Virus record (IMG/VR): IMGVR_UViG_3300011114_000688
Coordinates: 1 to 26,011 of that record
Reading direction: 5' to 3' (one strand)
From: a virus
DNA: 26,011 bases
The first letter of the stretch is position 1. The number at the start of each line of letters is the position of its first letter. Below the pieces are notes generated by a model, which saw only the letters and a list, made by a program, of their open reading frames with translations, searched no databases and was not told where the DNA came from. This document shows, one piece after another, positions 8,434-15,799 of the stretch. The position numbers and the translations under genes were made by a program.

Positions 8434-9510
8434 TCAACGACTATGGCTCGCAATAGCCGCTTCAATAGCACTTCTAACGTCTACAGCGCCCTGCTGGGGC
8501 GCTCCCATAGCCGGTGCGCCACTGACACTCACAGCCGCTGACCTGGCCCGCTGTGCCGCGCCTGTGAGCTTCTGAGCGCCTTGTGACTTCTGGCGTCCAA
8601 CCAGGACTGACCTGACGCGCTCATTGCCGGCGCAAGCCTGACGGTAGGCGTCACCCAGCGACAGATCGCGGCCCCGGCGCTGTGCCATTTCCATCAAATC
8701 AGCCATATCCTCGCGCACATCCTCGGCAAACTCAGCTTTCTCCATAAAATCAAGGACTTCTCCCTCGGCTTGCCGGGTCACATTCTGCTGTGCTTGCGCC
8801 TGTGCGTTCTGGTGCTGGCTCATAAACTGCTGAATCGGAGCCAGTTGCTGTTGCATGGCTTGTTGTAGCTGCTGCTGCTGCGCGTCCACGCGGGGGATCT
8901 CGCCCACCAGGGCGCTGTCTAGCTGCTCGATGAAGCTCTGTCCAAAGCGCCCAACGCCAAACTGCTTAACCAGGCCAGACACCAGTTGCGCGATATCCTG
9001 CGAAGAACCCGTCCTTAAACGAGCGGCGGTGGACATCAGGTTATCAATCGCCTGTAGCGGGTTGGAGTTCTCGGCCTTGATGAACATCTGATAGGGCGCG
9101 ATTGTGCGCTCGATCTGCTCTGCGTATTTACGCGCCTCGGCAGTCTCTTTCAGCGTGGTCTGCACTTCGCGTTCGCGGCGGGCTACCTCTGTGCGAACCG
9201 CTTCTGGCAGCGCAGCCCAATGTTCGCGTGTCTCGGGGTGCCAGGAGGCCGGGGCGCGGCTGTCGGCCTTGGGGGAAGACTTAGGCCCAGCTTGTATGCC
9301 GTCAGACTTGGCCTCTGTAGGCTTGTCTTCGGGTGACTTGGCTTCGGTGGGCTTGGCTTCGGTAGAGCGTAATTGCGGGCGCTCTGGCTGCGTTTCTTCT
9401 TTCTCAGCGGGTTCTGGCGCCGGCGTATTGTCTACTACCGTCTCGACGGCATCATCTTCCTCTGGCATCGCAGCTTCAATTGACTCGCGGATAGATGGTT
9501 CATTTTCCAT
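8434..9510 (-). CDS. Scaffold protein
   Basis: A 358-residue, highly charged protein. The first 90 residues are acidic and Pro-rich with a TEAK-type repeat (TEAKPTEAKSPEDKPTEAKS), followed by WHPETREHWAALPEAVRTEV, a signature often seen in phage scaffold proteins of this type. Long helices follow (RREREVQTTLKETAEARKYA), then a Gln-rich coiled stretch (QQQQLQQAMQQQLAPIQQFM). Scaffold proteins guide capsid assembly and then leave the head. It sits between portal-proximal genes and the capsid gene, as expected, and overlaps the upstream gene by 11 bases. The ribosome site is weak. Confidence 0.85.
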   Translation of the reverse strand: MENEPSIRESIEAAMPEEDDAVETVVDNTPAPEPAEKEETQPERPQLRSTEAKPTEAKSPEDKPTEAKSDGIQAGPKSSPKADSRAPASWHPETREHWAALPEAVRTEVARREREVQTTLKETAEARKYAEQIERTIAPYQMFIKAENSNPLQAIDNLMSTAARLRTGSSQDIAQLVSGLVKQFGVGRFGQSFIEQLDSALVGEIPRVDAQQQQLQQAMQQQLAPIQQFMSQHQNAQAQAQQNVTRQAEGEVLDFMEKAEFAEDVREDMADLMEMAQRRGRDLSLGDAYRQACAGNERVRSVLVGRQKSQGAQKLTGAAQRARSAAVSVSGAPAMGAPQQGAVDVRSAIEAAIASHSR

Positions 9511-9829
9511 TGTTTTGACTTTCTAGCTGGTGGATGGCTCTGCGAATGTCATCTTTTGTGACTGTGCCGCCGTTTGCTTTGTAGTGTTCTCGTTCTTTTG
9601 CTGCGGCTTTCCATTCGTTCGTGTAGTCGTCGCTGGTCGTAAGGTTGTTGTCTTTCATGTATTGGCGGTGCTTCTTGCGACTGCCGATGTCTTTGCCGTC
9701 AGTCGTTCTGGCGCCGTCGTAGTGCGCATCGTTCCAGAGTGCGCGGTCTGAGTTCTTGCGTTTTGCCTGATATTCCGTGGTGATCTCTATGACCTTTTTG
9801 GTCTTTTCGTCGTATTTGTAGCGCGGCAT
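9500..9829 (-). CDS. Small charged phage protein between portal and scaffold
   Basis: A 109-residue hydrophilic protein (MPRYKYDEKTKKVIEITTEY at the start), rich in Lys, Asp and Asn, with a helical C-terminus (DDIRRAIHQLESQNNGK). It overlaps the scaffold gene by 11 bases, so the two are probably translated together. No recognisable catalytic motif is present. Small genes at this position are common in podoviruses with this portal type; function unknown. Confidence 0.7.
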   Translation of the reverse strand: MPRYKYDEKTKKVIEITTEYQAKRKNSDRALWNDAHYDGARTTDGKDIGSRKKHRQYMKDNNLTTSDDYTNEWKAAAKEREHYKANGGTVTKDDIRRAIHQLESQNNGK

Positions 9830-9833
9830 GGTC

Positions 9834-10016
9834 CTATCTTTCTTTCTTCTCGCCCTTGGGGCTGGGCTTGGGACTTTCGTATTCTTTAGCTTCTGGCTCG
9901 TCGCCCTCTGGCTCTTCCATCTCGCCCATGTCTTCCATGTCGGGTTCTTTGTAGTCGTTGGGCATACGCCCGATCTGGCGCAGGATTTCAGCGTAAATCT
10001 GCATCTTGGCTTGCAT
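9834..10016 (-). CDS. Small acidic-then-basic phage protein
   Basis: A 60-residue protein starting MQAKMQIYAEILRQIGRMP. Its middle is strongly acidic (EDMGEMEEPEGDEPEAKEYE) and its tail strongly basic (KPSPKGEKKER). It starts three bases after the portal stop. The charge pattern suggests a partner-binding or assembly peptide, but I do not recognise it. Confidence 0.6.
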   Translation of the reverse strand: MQAKMQIYAEILRQIGRMPNDYKEPDMEDMGEMEEPEGDEPEAKEYESPKPSPKGEKKER

Positions 10017-10018
10017 GA

Positions 10019-11944
10019 CTATTGTCCTGTGATTGGGGGAAGACCGGGGTTGGGCTGCATGGACTGGCGCATCATCGCGTTCATCTGCAGCACCTTGCCC
10101 TGCGTATCGACGTTAGTGCCTTGCGCGTTAGCCTGACGCTCTGCAGCCTGGGCCTTCTTGTTCTCGACCTCGGCAATCTGCATGGGGTTGGGCTGGGGCG
10201 GTTGCATACCGGCCTGCTGCATCTGTGCAATGGCCTGATCGAGGACGCCCTCAATGTCAGTCGAGACGCGGAACTTGCTGACAGACCATTGCAGCAGTTT
10301 CAGCATATAAGGCACCGCCTGCGGCATCATCTGACCTAACGGCGCCACCTGGCTGACAAAGGCGCCCAGGCCAGACAAGAACTGCGTGGCACTGTCGCGC
10401 TCGGCAGACCAATCCATCGCAGCCATGCTGTCGGCTTCGACGTTTACACGGTACTCAGCCAGGTTCTCGTCTTTGATGAGCTGAATAGCCTGCTCAGCAT
10501 ACTGAGCATCAGCCGTGCGCATGATGTTTGAGCGCGTGGCAATGGTCTCAGGCTGAAAATGCTTTGAGATAATCTCAGCTTTAATACGCAGTAGGTTGGT
10601 AATCCATTCGGCAATGTAGAACTGATTTAGCTGGATGCGGGTTGAGCCAAACTGAGCCTTGATCTGCTGCGCGGTGGCGGTTTCTGACGCCTTCGATGAG
10701 CCGCGCATAATGTCGGAGATGCCTAAGACCTCGTAGATCTGCTGCGTCTTGTCGGCGCGGTATTGGCGCAGATGGTCGATGGCGTTGACCACTTGCTCAA
10801 TCGGCACCCAGTCCACTTTGCCTTTAACGCCGCCGGCCTCAGAGAACATAGCCCAGTTGTCCACCGGGATCAGTTGGTTCTCTGCGGCTTGTGAGAACAT
10901 ACGCTGGATGCCCTCGGCGTTTCTGTCGTAGACGCCCACAACCTTGGCTGCGCGGGTCAGCCAGGTGATGCGGGTGTTGATCTCATCAAGCTCGTTGAAC
11001 TGATCCTGCGCGAAGATGTAATCGGGGCGCGGGAGGAAGTTGCTCGAGGTAAGGTTTGCCGCCAGGGGCTTAGGGCAAGGGAAGAACCCATCCAGTTGCA
11101 GCGGGTCTTCCTTGTAGTCGAGGATGACATCAGAGCCTTTTGCCATCCAGTAGACCATTTTGCTGGTCTTATCCCAGATCTCGAATACTTCAGCTTTAGA
11201 CCAGGGGTCATACTTGGGGGCTTCGTTGTTTAGGCGCATATCCGAGGTGCCAGACTGCGTACCCAGCGCAACGGTCTTGCCGATCTCTTCGCCAAAGCGG
11301 GCAATAAGCTGGTCGCGGGTCATAGCTACACGCCGCGCTACCCACCTGACTTCGTCCCATGTTCTAGCGGGCGAATAGAAGAAATCCTGCCAGTAGATGT
11401 AATCAAGCGGCGCATCCTCGTTGGTAATGCGCTCGAATGTCTCGCCCGTGTCCATTTCCATGCCGGTCATGGGGTCGATGGTTGGGGGCATGGGTTCTTC
11501 TACTGTCTCAACCTCGTATCTGAGCCAGCATTGGCCCATGCCGACGATCAGCCAGTCCTCGATGCCCTGACGTATTGAACTGTCCCAGTTTGAAATGTTG
11601 TCATCAAACGATCTGTTGAGTAGGCGCTGCATGATAACGCCGGCAACACGGGCCTGGTCGTCGTCTGCGTCCAAGAATGATCGCGCTACTGAGGCTTTTG
11701 GCGGGCGGGCGTAAAGAAGGCTGAGTAAGACCTTCATGGAGGACCAGAATAGGTTTACGCGGCTTTCGTCGCGTCCAAAGTCATCGCGCCGGTCTAGGTA
11801 TCGCCTCGTAATCTTGATGGCGTCGTCGTGCCACTTCTTTAGCTCTTTCTTGGATGCCGTAATTTCGGTATCCCAGCGTTGGGCCATGCCAGCGGGCGTG
11901 TTGGCAAAGTCGCTGTTCGACTCAATCTTGTTTTGATTTTCCAT
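10019..11944 (-). CDS. Portal protein
   Basis: A 641-residue protein directly after the large terminase, beginning at the TAATG overlap (ATG at 11944); a start 39 bases earlier is open but would extend into the terminase gene. Portal features: an N-terminal helical region (DTEITASKKELKKWHDDAIK), WSSMKVLLSLLYARPPKASV, the wing segment DYIYWQDFFYSPARTWDEVRW, the stem/crown region RQYRADKTQQIYEVLGISDIMRG, and ASETATAQQIKAQFGSTRI, a conserved stretch of large podoviral portals. The C-terminus is Gln/Met rich, suggesting a coiled barrel. The dodecameric portal is the channel for DNA packaging and exit. Confidence 0.92.
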   Translation of the reverse strand: MENQNKIESNSDFANTPAGMAQRWDTEITASKKELKKWHDDAIKITRRYLDRRDDFGRDESRVNLFWSSMKVLLSLLYARPPKASVARSFLDADDDQARVAGVIMQRLLNRSFDDNISNWDSSIRQGIEDWLIVGMGQCWLRYEVETVEEPMPPTIDPMTGMEMDTGETFERITNEDAPLDYIYWQDFFYSPARTWDEVRWVARRVAMTRDQLIARFGEEIGKTVALGTQSGTSDMRLNNEAPKYDPWSKAEVFEIWDKTSKMVYWMAKGSDVILDYKEDPLQLDGFFPCPKPLAANLTSSNFLPRPDYIFAQDQFNELDEINTRITWLTRAAKVVGVYDRNAEGIQRMFSQAAENQLIPVDNWAMFSEAGGVKGKVDWVPIEQVVNAIDHLRQYRADKTQQIYEVLGISDIMRGSSKASETATAQQIKAQFGSTRIQLNQFYIAEWITNLLRIKAEIISKHFQPETIATRSNIMRTADAQYAEQAIQLIKDENLAEYRVNVEADSMAAMDWSAERDSATQFLSGLGAFVSQVAPLGQMMPQAVPYMLKLLQWSVSKFRVSTDIEGVLDQAIAQMQQAGMQPPQPNPMQIAEVENKKAQAAERQANAQGTNVDTQGKVLQMNAMMRQSMQPNPGLPPITGQ

Positions 11945-13281
11945 TAGCCTAACCGCCCACCCTGTGTGTTCTGACAGTCCCAAATATCGTCAAGGGCAAA
12001 AGTGTAGTTTGCACCTTCGATTGCCAATTTAATCTTTTTTACGCCCGTTGCAGCTTGTTTCGTTGTGGGCTGTGCCGCAATAGCCAAATATCTGAACGCA
12101 TCCGAGGCGTGGCTGTGCTGGTCGTGCTTTGGGCGGCTGCGGTAAGTCTGAGTGCGCTCATCCCACTCGCGCATGTAAGCTCTAAGATGCTCAACACCGT
12201 CATAAGTGCCGGTTTCATCAAAGTAGCACTTGGGCAGAATCAGGCGGGCTGACTCGATGCCGTCTTGCAGCGACAATTCCGTTACTATTCGCGGGGTTAT
12301 GCCAGCTTTTAGGAACTGCTCGATGATTGACTTGCCGGTCTGAAGTGACTTTGCTTTTGCGTCATGGGGTAGCCATACAGTGCCTACCTTGTAGGGGCGC
12401 GACTTAATCCAGTCGATGTAGTGGGATATGGGTTGGTTATCGTTCTCATAGAAGTCAGTGATTTTGTAGCCGTCTGGCGTTGTCTGCCAACCCCACCATG
12501 AGCAACTGTCGGTAAACCCAAGGTCAGCGACCAGGTCTGTCGTGAACTCTTGGTCTGTGGGGAAGCTGCCTACTCGTTTGTCCTCGTATGCCTGCCCGAT
12601 CTGCTTGGCGAAATACGCGCCGGGGATGGCGGCGTCGAATGATATTTCATACTCCGTGAGGTAGGTCTCTTCCGTCATCTGGGCGCGGGCGTCTCTTAGC
12701 TCGTCAGGGTGCAGAATGTCAGTCTTTGACGCGGGTAGCTCCATCATCATGTGCGTGTCAGGGTTTAGTCGCGCCTCTTCGCGCATCTGCCAGAAGAAGT
12801 TCTTGCCACTAGGCGTACCGGCGAATATCGCCCAGCCTCTTCTGTCTGAAAGCGCGGGGCGTAGGACTGAATACCATGCGCTTGGGCGTATGTGGCCCAC
12901 TTCGTCCAAAACGACTCCGTCGAAATACATGCCTCGATAATTATCGGGCAGATCTGCTCCGCCAACGTAAATCGTGGATTCGTTGCCGAAGCCGTTTTTG
13001 ATCGTAATCTTTAATTCGCTTTCGTTCGGGGGCTTGGCTTGGAGCGGCTTGGTAAGCTCTTTGAGGTAGTTCCACGCGACTTTCTTGGCTTGCTCGCGGA
13101 AGGGGGCGAGGTAGGCAAACTGCGGCTTGGGCAAGTCTGATTCCATCGCGCCAATGACCAAATCCGCGCACATCGCCACAGTCTTGCCGCACCTTCTGTG
13201 AGCAATAACCACAGCCCAACGCTTCTTGCGCGTGTGAAGCGGAAGAAAGACTTTGCGCGGGATGTAGTCATTTATGTCCAT
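11944..13281 (-). CDS. terL: Terminase large subunit
   Basis: The packaging ATPase and nuclease, 445 residues. Walker A is AHRRCGKT at 27-34; Walker B is YFDGVVLDE at 119-127, with D126 and the catalytic E127; the coupling motif is FAGTPSGKN at 153-161. The RNase-H-like nuclease domain begins at DLGFTDSCSWW (D253 as first metal ligand) and ends with SHASDAFRYLA, which supplies the last acidic residue. Length is usual for the family. It precedes the portal gene with a TAATG overlap. The start at 13281 has no clear Shine-Dalgarno sequence. Confidence 0.95.
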   Translation of the reverse strand: MDINDYIPRKVFLPLHTRKKRWAVVIAHRRCGKTVAMCADLVIGAMESDLPKPQFAYLAPFREQAKKVAWNYLKELTKPLQAKPPNESELKITIKNGFGNESTIYVGGADLPDNYRGMYFDGVVLDEVGHIRPSAWYSVLRPALSDRRGWAIFAGTPSGKNFFWQMREEARLNPDTHMMMELPASKTDILHPDELRDARAQMTEETYLTEYEISFDAAIPGAYFAKQIGQAYEDKRVGSFPTDQEFTTDLVADLGFTDSCSWWGWQTTPDGYKITDFYENDNQPISHYIDWIKSRPYKVGTVWLPHDAKAKSLQTGKSIIEQFLKAGITPRIVTELSLQDGIESARLILPKCYFDETGTYDGVEHLRAYMREWDERTQTYRSRPKHDQHSHASDAFRYLAIAAQPTTKQAATGVKKIKLAIEGANYTFALDDIWDCQNTQGGRLG

Positions 13282-13309
13282 GTTTTATGGGGGGTGTGTG
13301 GGGTGTGTT

Positions 13310-13855
13310 TTACGGGGTCGGGCCACCAACAGGGTTGGCTGCGCCGGCAGGGCTCTGCGTCATAACTTCAGTGCCAGCGGGAACGGCTGTTCCTGTGGGG
13401 CTTTCGTTCATCGGGCCATAGCAATCAGCCAGCTTTGTGCCGTTGATGGGGTTTGGCCTGACTGTGCAGGGGAAACTGAACATGTTGCTCATGCCGCCAG
13501 TGGGCGTCGAGGTGGTGGTGAACTTCCTAAACGCGGCGGGCTGCGTTGACCAGGTCGGAGCTTGGGGGAATTGCTTGCGGGGCTGGAAGAGGCTCCAGAC
13601 TTTGTTTGGGCCTGGGTTGGCGCACGAATTGTTCATCAGCTCCATGTCGGCGAGGGCGGGGCCTTTGAGGACGGGGCAGACTGAAGTGCCGAGGGGGAAT
13701 GTGGTGCCATTGACGTTGATCGTCTGGCCTGGGACGGGGGTTGTCGGGCTTGCGGCGCAAAGAGCGAACTCACCGTCGCAGACCTGAATGGTGGTCGCGT
13801 GAACTGGGGGACAGAGCAGCGCGACTAAGGCTGCGACGGTGAGCAGAGGGCGCAT
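13310..13855 (-). CDS. Secreted Cys-containing small protein in the packaging operon
   Basis: A 181-residue protein from ATG at 13855, chosen because it gives a clean signal peptide (MRPLLTVAALVALLCPPVHA, cut probably after HA) and has AGG about 8 bases upstream; the frame extends to 14035 but that part is Pro/Arg low-complexity. The mature part has six or so Cys (VCDGEFALCA, VCPVL, SCANPG, PCTV, DCYGP), fitting disulfides in the periplasm. It also has VWSLFQPRKQFPQAPTW and SNMFSFPCTVRP. It lies between the small and large terminase genes. I have no function for it. The Cys before the cut site is not a lipobox. Confidence 0.65.
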   Translation of the reverse strand: MRPLLTVAALVALLCPPVHATTIQVCDGEFALCAASPTTPVPGQTINVNGTTFPLGTSVCPVLKGPALADMELMNNSCANPGPNKVWSLFQPRKQFPQAPTWSTQPAAFRKFTTTSTPTGGMSNMFSFPCTVRPNPINGTKLADCYGPMNESPTGTAVPAGTEVMTQSPAGAANPVGGPTP

Positions 13856-13887
13856 TTTGTAAGCCTTTTCATGAAAAAAATAAAAAC

Positions 13888-13912
13888 GGGATTGGGGATG
13901 GGGAGGAGGGGG
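13888..13912 (+). repeat. G-quadruplex-capable G runs
   Basis: Four runs of three or more G (GGG, GGGG, GGGG, GGGGG) are separated by 2 to 4 bases, meeting the usual pattern for a G-quadruplex on the plus strand. It lies just upstream of the secreted-protein gene, in a non-coding gap of about 200 bases that also holds G7-T-G6 at about 13947-13960. Confidence 0.5.
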
Positions 13913-13984
13913 TACCGGCACTGAGGCCCCCCGCCCTGCCGTTTTCGGGGGGGTGGGGGGTCTGTTTCGCACTGCACCGACGCG

Positions 13985-14007
13985 GTGGCGGAGACACCCT
14001 CCGCCAC
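13985..14007 (-). terminator. Perfect 9-bp hairpin between small terminase and secreted-protein genes
   Basis: GTGGCGGAG and CTCCGCCAC form a perfect stem with a 5-base loop. No U tract follows on either strand, so it is not a classical terminator; it may pause polymerase or protect mRNA ends. It is the clearest structure in the 13856-14053 gap. Confidence 0.4.
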
Positions 14008-14053
14008 ACTCGGGCAGAAAGCCTAGGCTTATCAATGCCTTGCCAATGGCCTA

Positions 14054-14458
14054 TCACTCCGGCCCATCCCCCGGCCCATCCCCCGCGTCGGCGGGAGCGG
14101 GCGACGGCTGTTCGAGTGTGATATGAGCGCTGCCGGCGACGGCCCGCCCGGTGAGCCAGCCGAGGTTGATTGTGATAGCTCCCGCGCCGGCAACAGGCTC
14201 AGGCCCGACGACACGGGCGACAAGCTGCGCGAAGATCGCCTGCTGGGATACCGTCCCCTGAGCCATATCGGCGAGCCATCCGCGCAAGCCATCGGGGTGG
14301 CACATGTCCTCTTCACACGCGGCGACGATCTCAGCGCGAAGGCTCTTATGTGCCTTTAAATCGCCTATTTGCCGACGATGAGGCAAGGGACGAGGGACGC
14401 CCGCTATTCCGCGAGGTCTCGCTTGCGTTTCCAGGCTCGCTTGCGCCGCTTCACTCAT
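14054..14458 (-). CDS. Putative terminase small subunit
   Basis: A 134-residue protein, first in the packaging operon, where the small terminase subunit is normally encoded. The centre is helical (SLRAEIVAACEEDMCHPDGL, then QQAIFAQLVARVVGPEP), followed by a short strand region and a Pro/Gly-rich acidic tail. The pattern of a helical domain that ends in QLVARVVGPEP resembles small proteins annotated near TerL in proteobacterial phages. No clear helix-turn-helix can be named. The ATG has no Shine-Dalgarno sequence but lies 6 bases from a -10-like hexamer. The call rests mainly on position. Confidence 0.45.
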   Translation of the reverse strand: MSEAAQASLETQARPRGIAGVPRPLPHRRQIGDLKAHKSLRAEIVAACEEDMCHPDGLRGWLADMAQGTVSQQAIFAQLVARVVGPEPVAGAGAITINLGWLTGRAVAGSAHITLEQPSPAPADAGDGPGDGPE

Positions 14459-14464
14459 GCTTAA

Positions 14465-14493
14465 TATTTAGCCGTTTAAACAATCTGCATCAA
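14465..14493 (-). promoter_or_regulatory. Candidate late promoter giving a leaderless mRNA
   Basis: On the minus strand TTGATG (14493-14488) and TAAATA (14470-14465) are separated by exactly 17 bases. The -10 ends 6 bases before the ATG of the putative small terminase, so transcription would begin at or beside the start codon. The lack of a ribosome site fits a leaderless transcript. Confidence 0.45.
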
Positions 14494-14508
14494 CCATCAT
14501 TTTCCCTC

Positions 14509-14542
14509 TTTACAGACGCAAGCGCCTTGCCCTATATATAAT
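14509..14542 (+). promoter_or_regulatory. Candidate plus-strand (early) promoter
   Basis: TTTACA at 14509-14514 is followed after 18 bases by TATATA, and the AT run continues into TATAAT (14537-14542). It lies in the divergent gap and points to the first small plus-strand gene, whose ATG is at 14577 with GGAG upstream. Confidence 0.5.
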
Positions 14543-14551
14543 GCGCGACAC

Positions 14552-14566
14552 ACAAACCACACAAAC
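14552..14566 (+). repeat. Shared leader motif, copy 1
   Basis: ACAAACCACACAAAC occurs here, about 10 bases before the ATG of the 71-residue gene, and identically at 15682-15696. A looser form (TCAAACAACACAAA) lies at 16001-16014. All three are just upstream of small plus-strand genes. Confidence 0.6.
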
Positions 14567-14576
14567 GGAGCAAACC

Positions 14577-14792
14577 ATGTCTATCCAAGAAAGCTTTTCT
14601 ACCCTTTTCGGATCTACTCCTTACGCTTCTGATGAAGCCGCCAAAGCCGCCCGCAATGCGCGTTACAAGGAATTGAAGGCGCAAGGTTACAAAGCCACGC
14701 GCTCCACACTTACAAACCAATTGCGTCAATACGCCTCTTTTGGTGTTCCAGACGGGAGATCCTGCACGGTGTATTACGTCACGGCATACTAA
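14577..14792 (+). CDS. Small phage protein, first gene of plus-strand cluster
   Basis: A 71-residue protein starting MSIQESFSTLFGSTPYASDE, with GGAG 7 bases before the ATG; an upstream in-frame ATG at 14541 lies in the promoter and is unlikely. The middle is basic and helical (AAKAARNARYKELKAQGYKA), the end is strand-like (SCTVYYVTAY). It could be a small nucleic-acid or host-factor binding protein; I do not recognise it. Confidence 0.6.
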   Translation: MSIQESFSTLFGSTPYASDEAAKAARNARYKELKAQGYKATRSTLTNQLRQYASFGVPDGRSCTVYYVTAY

Positions 14793-14817
14793 AAGCCCCA
14801 CCCCCCCCTCCCCAACA

Positions 14818-14848
14818 GCCCCGCTCGGTGTCAAAACCGCAGCGGGGC
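14818..14848 (+). terminator. Strong GC hairpin after the first small gene
   Basis: GCCCCGCT pairs with AGCGGGGC, and inside it CGGT pairs with ACCG. The stem follows a C-rich tract (14799-14813) but no U tract follows, so it is a pause site or protective structure rather than a textbook terminator. Confidence 0.45.
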
Positions 14849-14904
14849 ATAAGGGCGTAGAGAGGCCAACCGGCTTTTCTTGAACCTGGATAGGAACCGC
14901 TCAG

Positions 14905-15141
14905 ATGATCCACCCCGACGATGCAGGATTTGAATACACCAGCGACAGCGAGTGGGATCGCGCTGCCGCATGTGATCTCGGTGCCAACCATCCCCATCTG
15001 GCTTGGATTTGCACCGACCGCGATGTCTGGCATCAAAATCCTTATTACACCGGCCCCGCCGTCCCGCACCCCGAAGATGACCGCGACAGCGATGAGCCTA
15101 CAGAGCCTTACGTTCCCGCCGACAATTCTGATCCGTGGTGA
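14905..15141 (+). CDS. Small acidic phage protein
   Basis: A 78-residue, strongly acidic protein starting MIHPDDAGFEYTSDSEWDRA, with His and Trp residues (HPHLAWICTDRDVWHQNPYY) and an Asp/Glu/Pro-rich end. ATAGGA lies about 11 bases before the ATG. Its charge resembles small DNA-mimic or inhibitor proteins in phage early regions, but nothing specific is recognised. Confidence 0.5.
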   Translation: MIHPDDAGFEYTSDSEWDRAAACDLGANHPHLAWICTDRDVWHQNPYYTGPAVPHPEDDRDSDEPTEPYVPADNSDPW

Positions 15142-15163
15142 TCGGCACCCCCCTCCCCCCCAA

Positions 15164-15199
15164 AGGCCCGCACGGGAAACCGTAGCGGGCTTTTCCTTT
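15164..15199 (+). terminator. Rho-independent terminator
   Basis: GCCCGC (15166-15171) pairs with GCGGGC (15185-15190), followed by TTTTCCTTT. It closes the transcript of the two small genes upstream. A C-rich tract (15148-15161) precedes it, the same arrangement as at 14799-14848. Confidence 0.7.
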
Positions 15200-15234
15200 G
15201 CCCAGTCCCCAAGCCCTTCCCCAAAACGCTTCAC

Positions 15235-15540
15235 CCTTGAGGCTTCCCCCCTTACAGGGGGGGGAAGAAAGCCTCATTGTTTGGGCACCGAAAAAACACT
15301 GCCTCAACGATTGAAGCGCCACCACAAAAAACGGCGGAAACCCTAGCCTCCCACAGCCTCAACCACCCTCCACCAGCCTCAACCGTTGAAGCAAAGGTTA
15401 ATGACACAGGCGCAAGCATATCAAAGCCACCTTGAAGCGAGCGAGGCGAAACTACCCCCCAAAACGCACACTTACCCAGCAAAACCGGGCACAAGTACTG
15501 CTTCAACGTTTGCTTCAACGTGCCTCAACGTCTTGAAGCG
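15235..15540 (+). repeat. Iteron-like cluster of GCYTCAACG sites
   Basis: This is the core of the 571-base stretch 15142-15712 that holds no gene I can support. Copies of GCYTCAACG or its complement occur as palindromes at 15301-15317 and 15376-15392, each reading GCCTCAACNNTTGAAGC with a central 1 to 3 bases. There is a half site at 15356-15364 and an inverted half site at 15431-15438. A dense group follows: direct copies at 15500-15508, 15512-15520 and 15522-15530, with an inverted copy at 15532-15539. CTTGAGGC at 15235 is a further partial match. Such arrays are typical of replication origins or cooperative repressor operators. Confidence 0.65.
15238..15276 (+). terminator. Large hairpin with C6/G8 stem
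   Basis: TGAGGCTTCCCCCC pairs with GGGGGGGGAAG and GCCTCA, with a 3-base bulge and the loop TTACA. The sequence TTGTTT follows. It may be a second terminator after 15164-15199 or a structured boundary of the repeat cluster. Confidence 0.5.
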
Positions 15541-15637
15541 TTTGCATCTAGCCCAATCAAACCGGCCCTAACTTGCACCCATTTCGATGCTTTCGACTAC
15601 AAACTACCCCACCAAAAACCCACCCTCATTATCCCGC

Positions 15638-15666
15638 TTGACAGGCGCAAGCCGCTCAAATAATTT
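15638..15666 (+). promoter_or_regulatory. Promoter before the small-gene operon
   Basis: A consensus -35 TTGACA (15638-15643) is followed after 17 bases by TAATTT (15661-15666). The start would be near 15673, about 40 bases before ATG at 15713. It lies directly after the GCYTCAACG cluster, so a protein bound there could control it. Confidence 0.6.
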
Positions 15667-15681
15667 CCCCTCACTAACCCG

Positions 15682-15696
15682 ACAAACCACACAAAC
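15682..15696 (+). repeat. Shared leader motif, copy 2
   Basis: Identical 15-base copy of the motif at 14552-14566, placed inside the predicted leader and 16 bases before the ATG at 15713. Confidence 0.6.
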
Positions 15697-15712
15697 AAAA
15701 GGCCCCGCCACC

Positions 15713-15799
15713 ATGACCAAGACCACCCTCCACGCCCTCTTCGCCGCCGTCACCGACGCCCACAACGCAGCCACCCGCGTCCTCCAGGCCACCCAATGA
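15713..15799 (+). CDS. 28-residue peptide, first gene of overlapping chain
   Basis: The frame encodes MTKTTLHALFAAVTDAHNAA and 8 more residues, probably one amphipathic helix. A longer frame from 15587 would run through the promoter and is rejected. Its stop overlaps the next start as ATGA, so it may serve as a leader peptide that couples translation. Confidence 0.45.
   Translation: MTKTTLHALFAAVTDAHNAATRVLQATQ

Noticed and set aside
13437-13787. Plus-strand open frame of 116 codons opposite the secreted protein
   Set aside because: No ribosome site; the minus-strand frame has a signal peptide and sits in the operon.
13310-13855. Lipoprotein reading of the secreted protein
   Set aside because: The Cys in its signal region is preceded by ALL, not by the small residue needed in a lipobox.
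14779-15234. Minus-strand open frame of 151 codons opposite two small genes
   Set aside because: Gly-rich low-complexity product caused by C tracts; crosses a terminator hairpin.
15235-15540. CRISPR array
   Set aside because: Repeats are about 9 bases, partly inverted and irregularly spaced; no uniform spacers and no cas genes.
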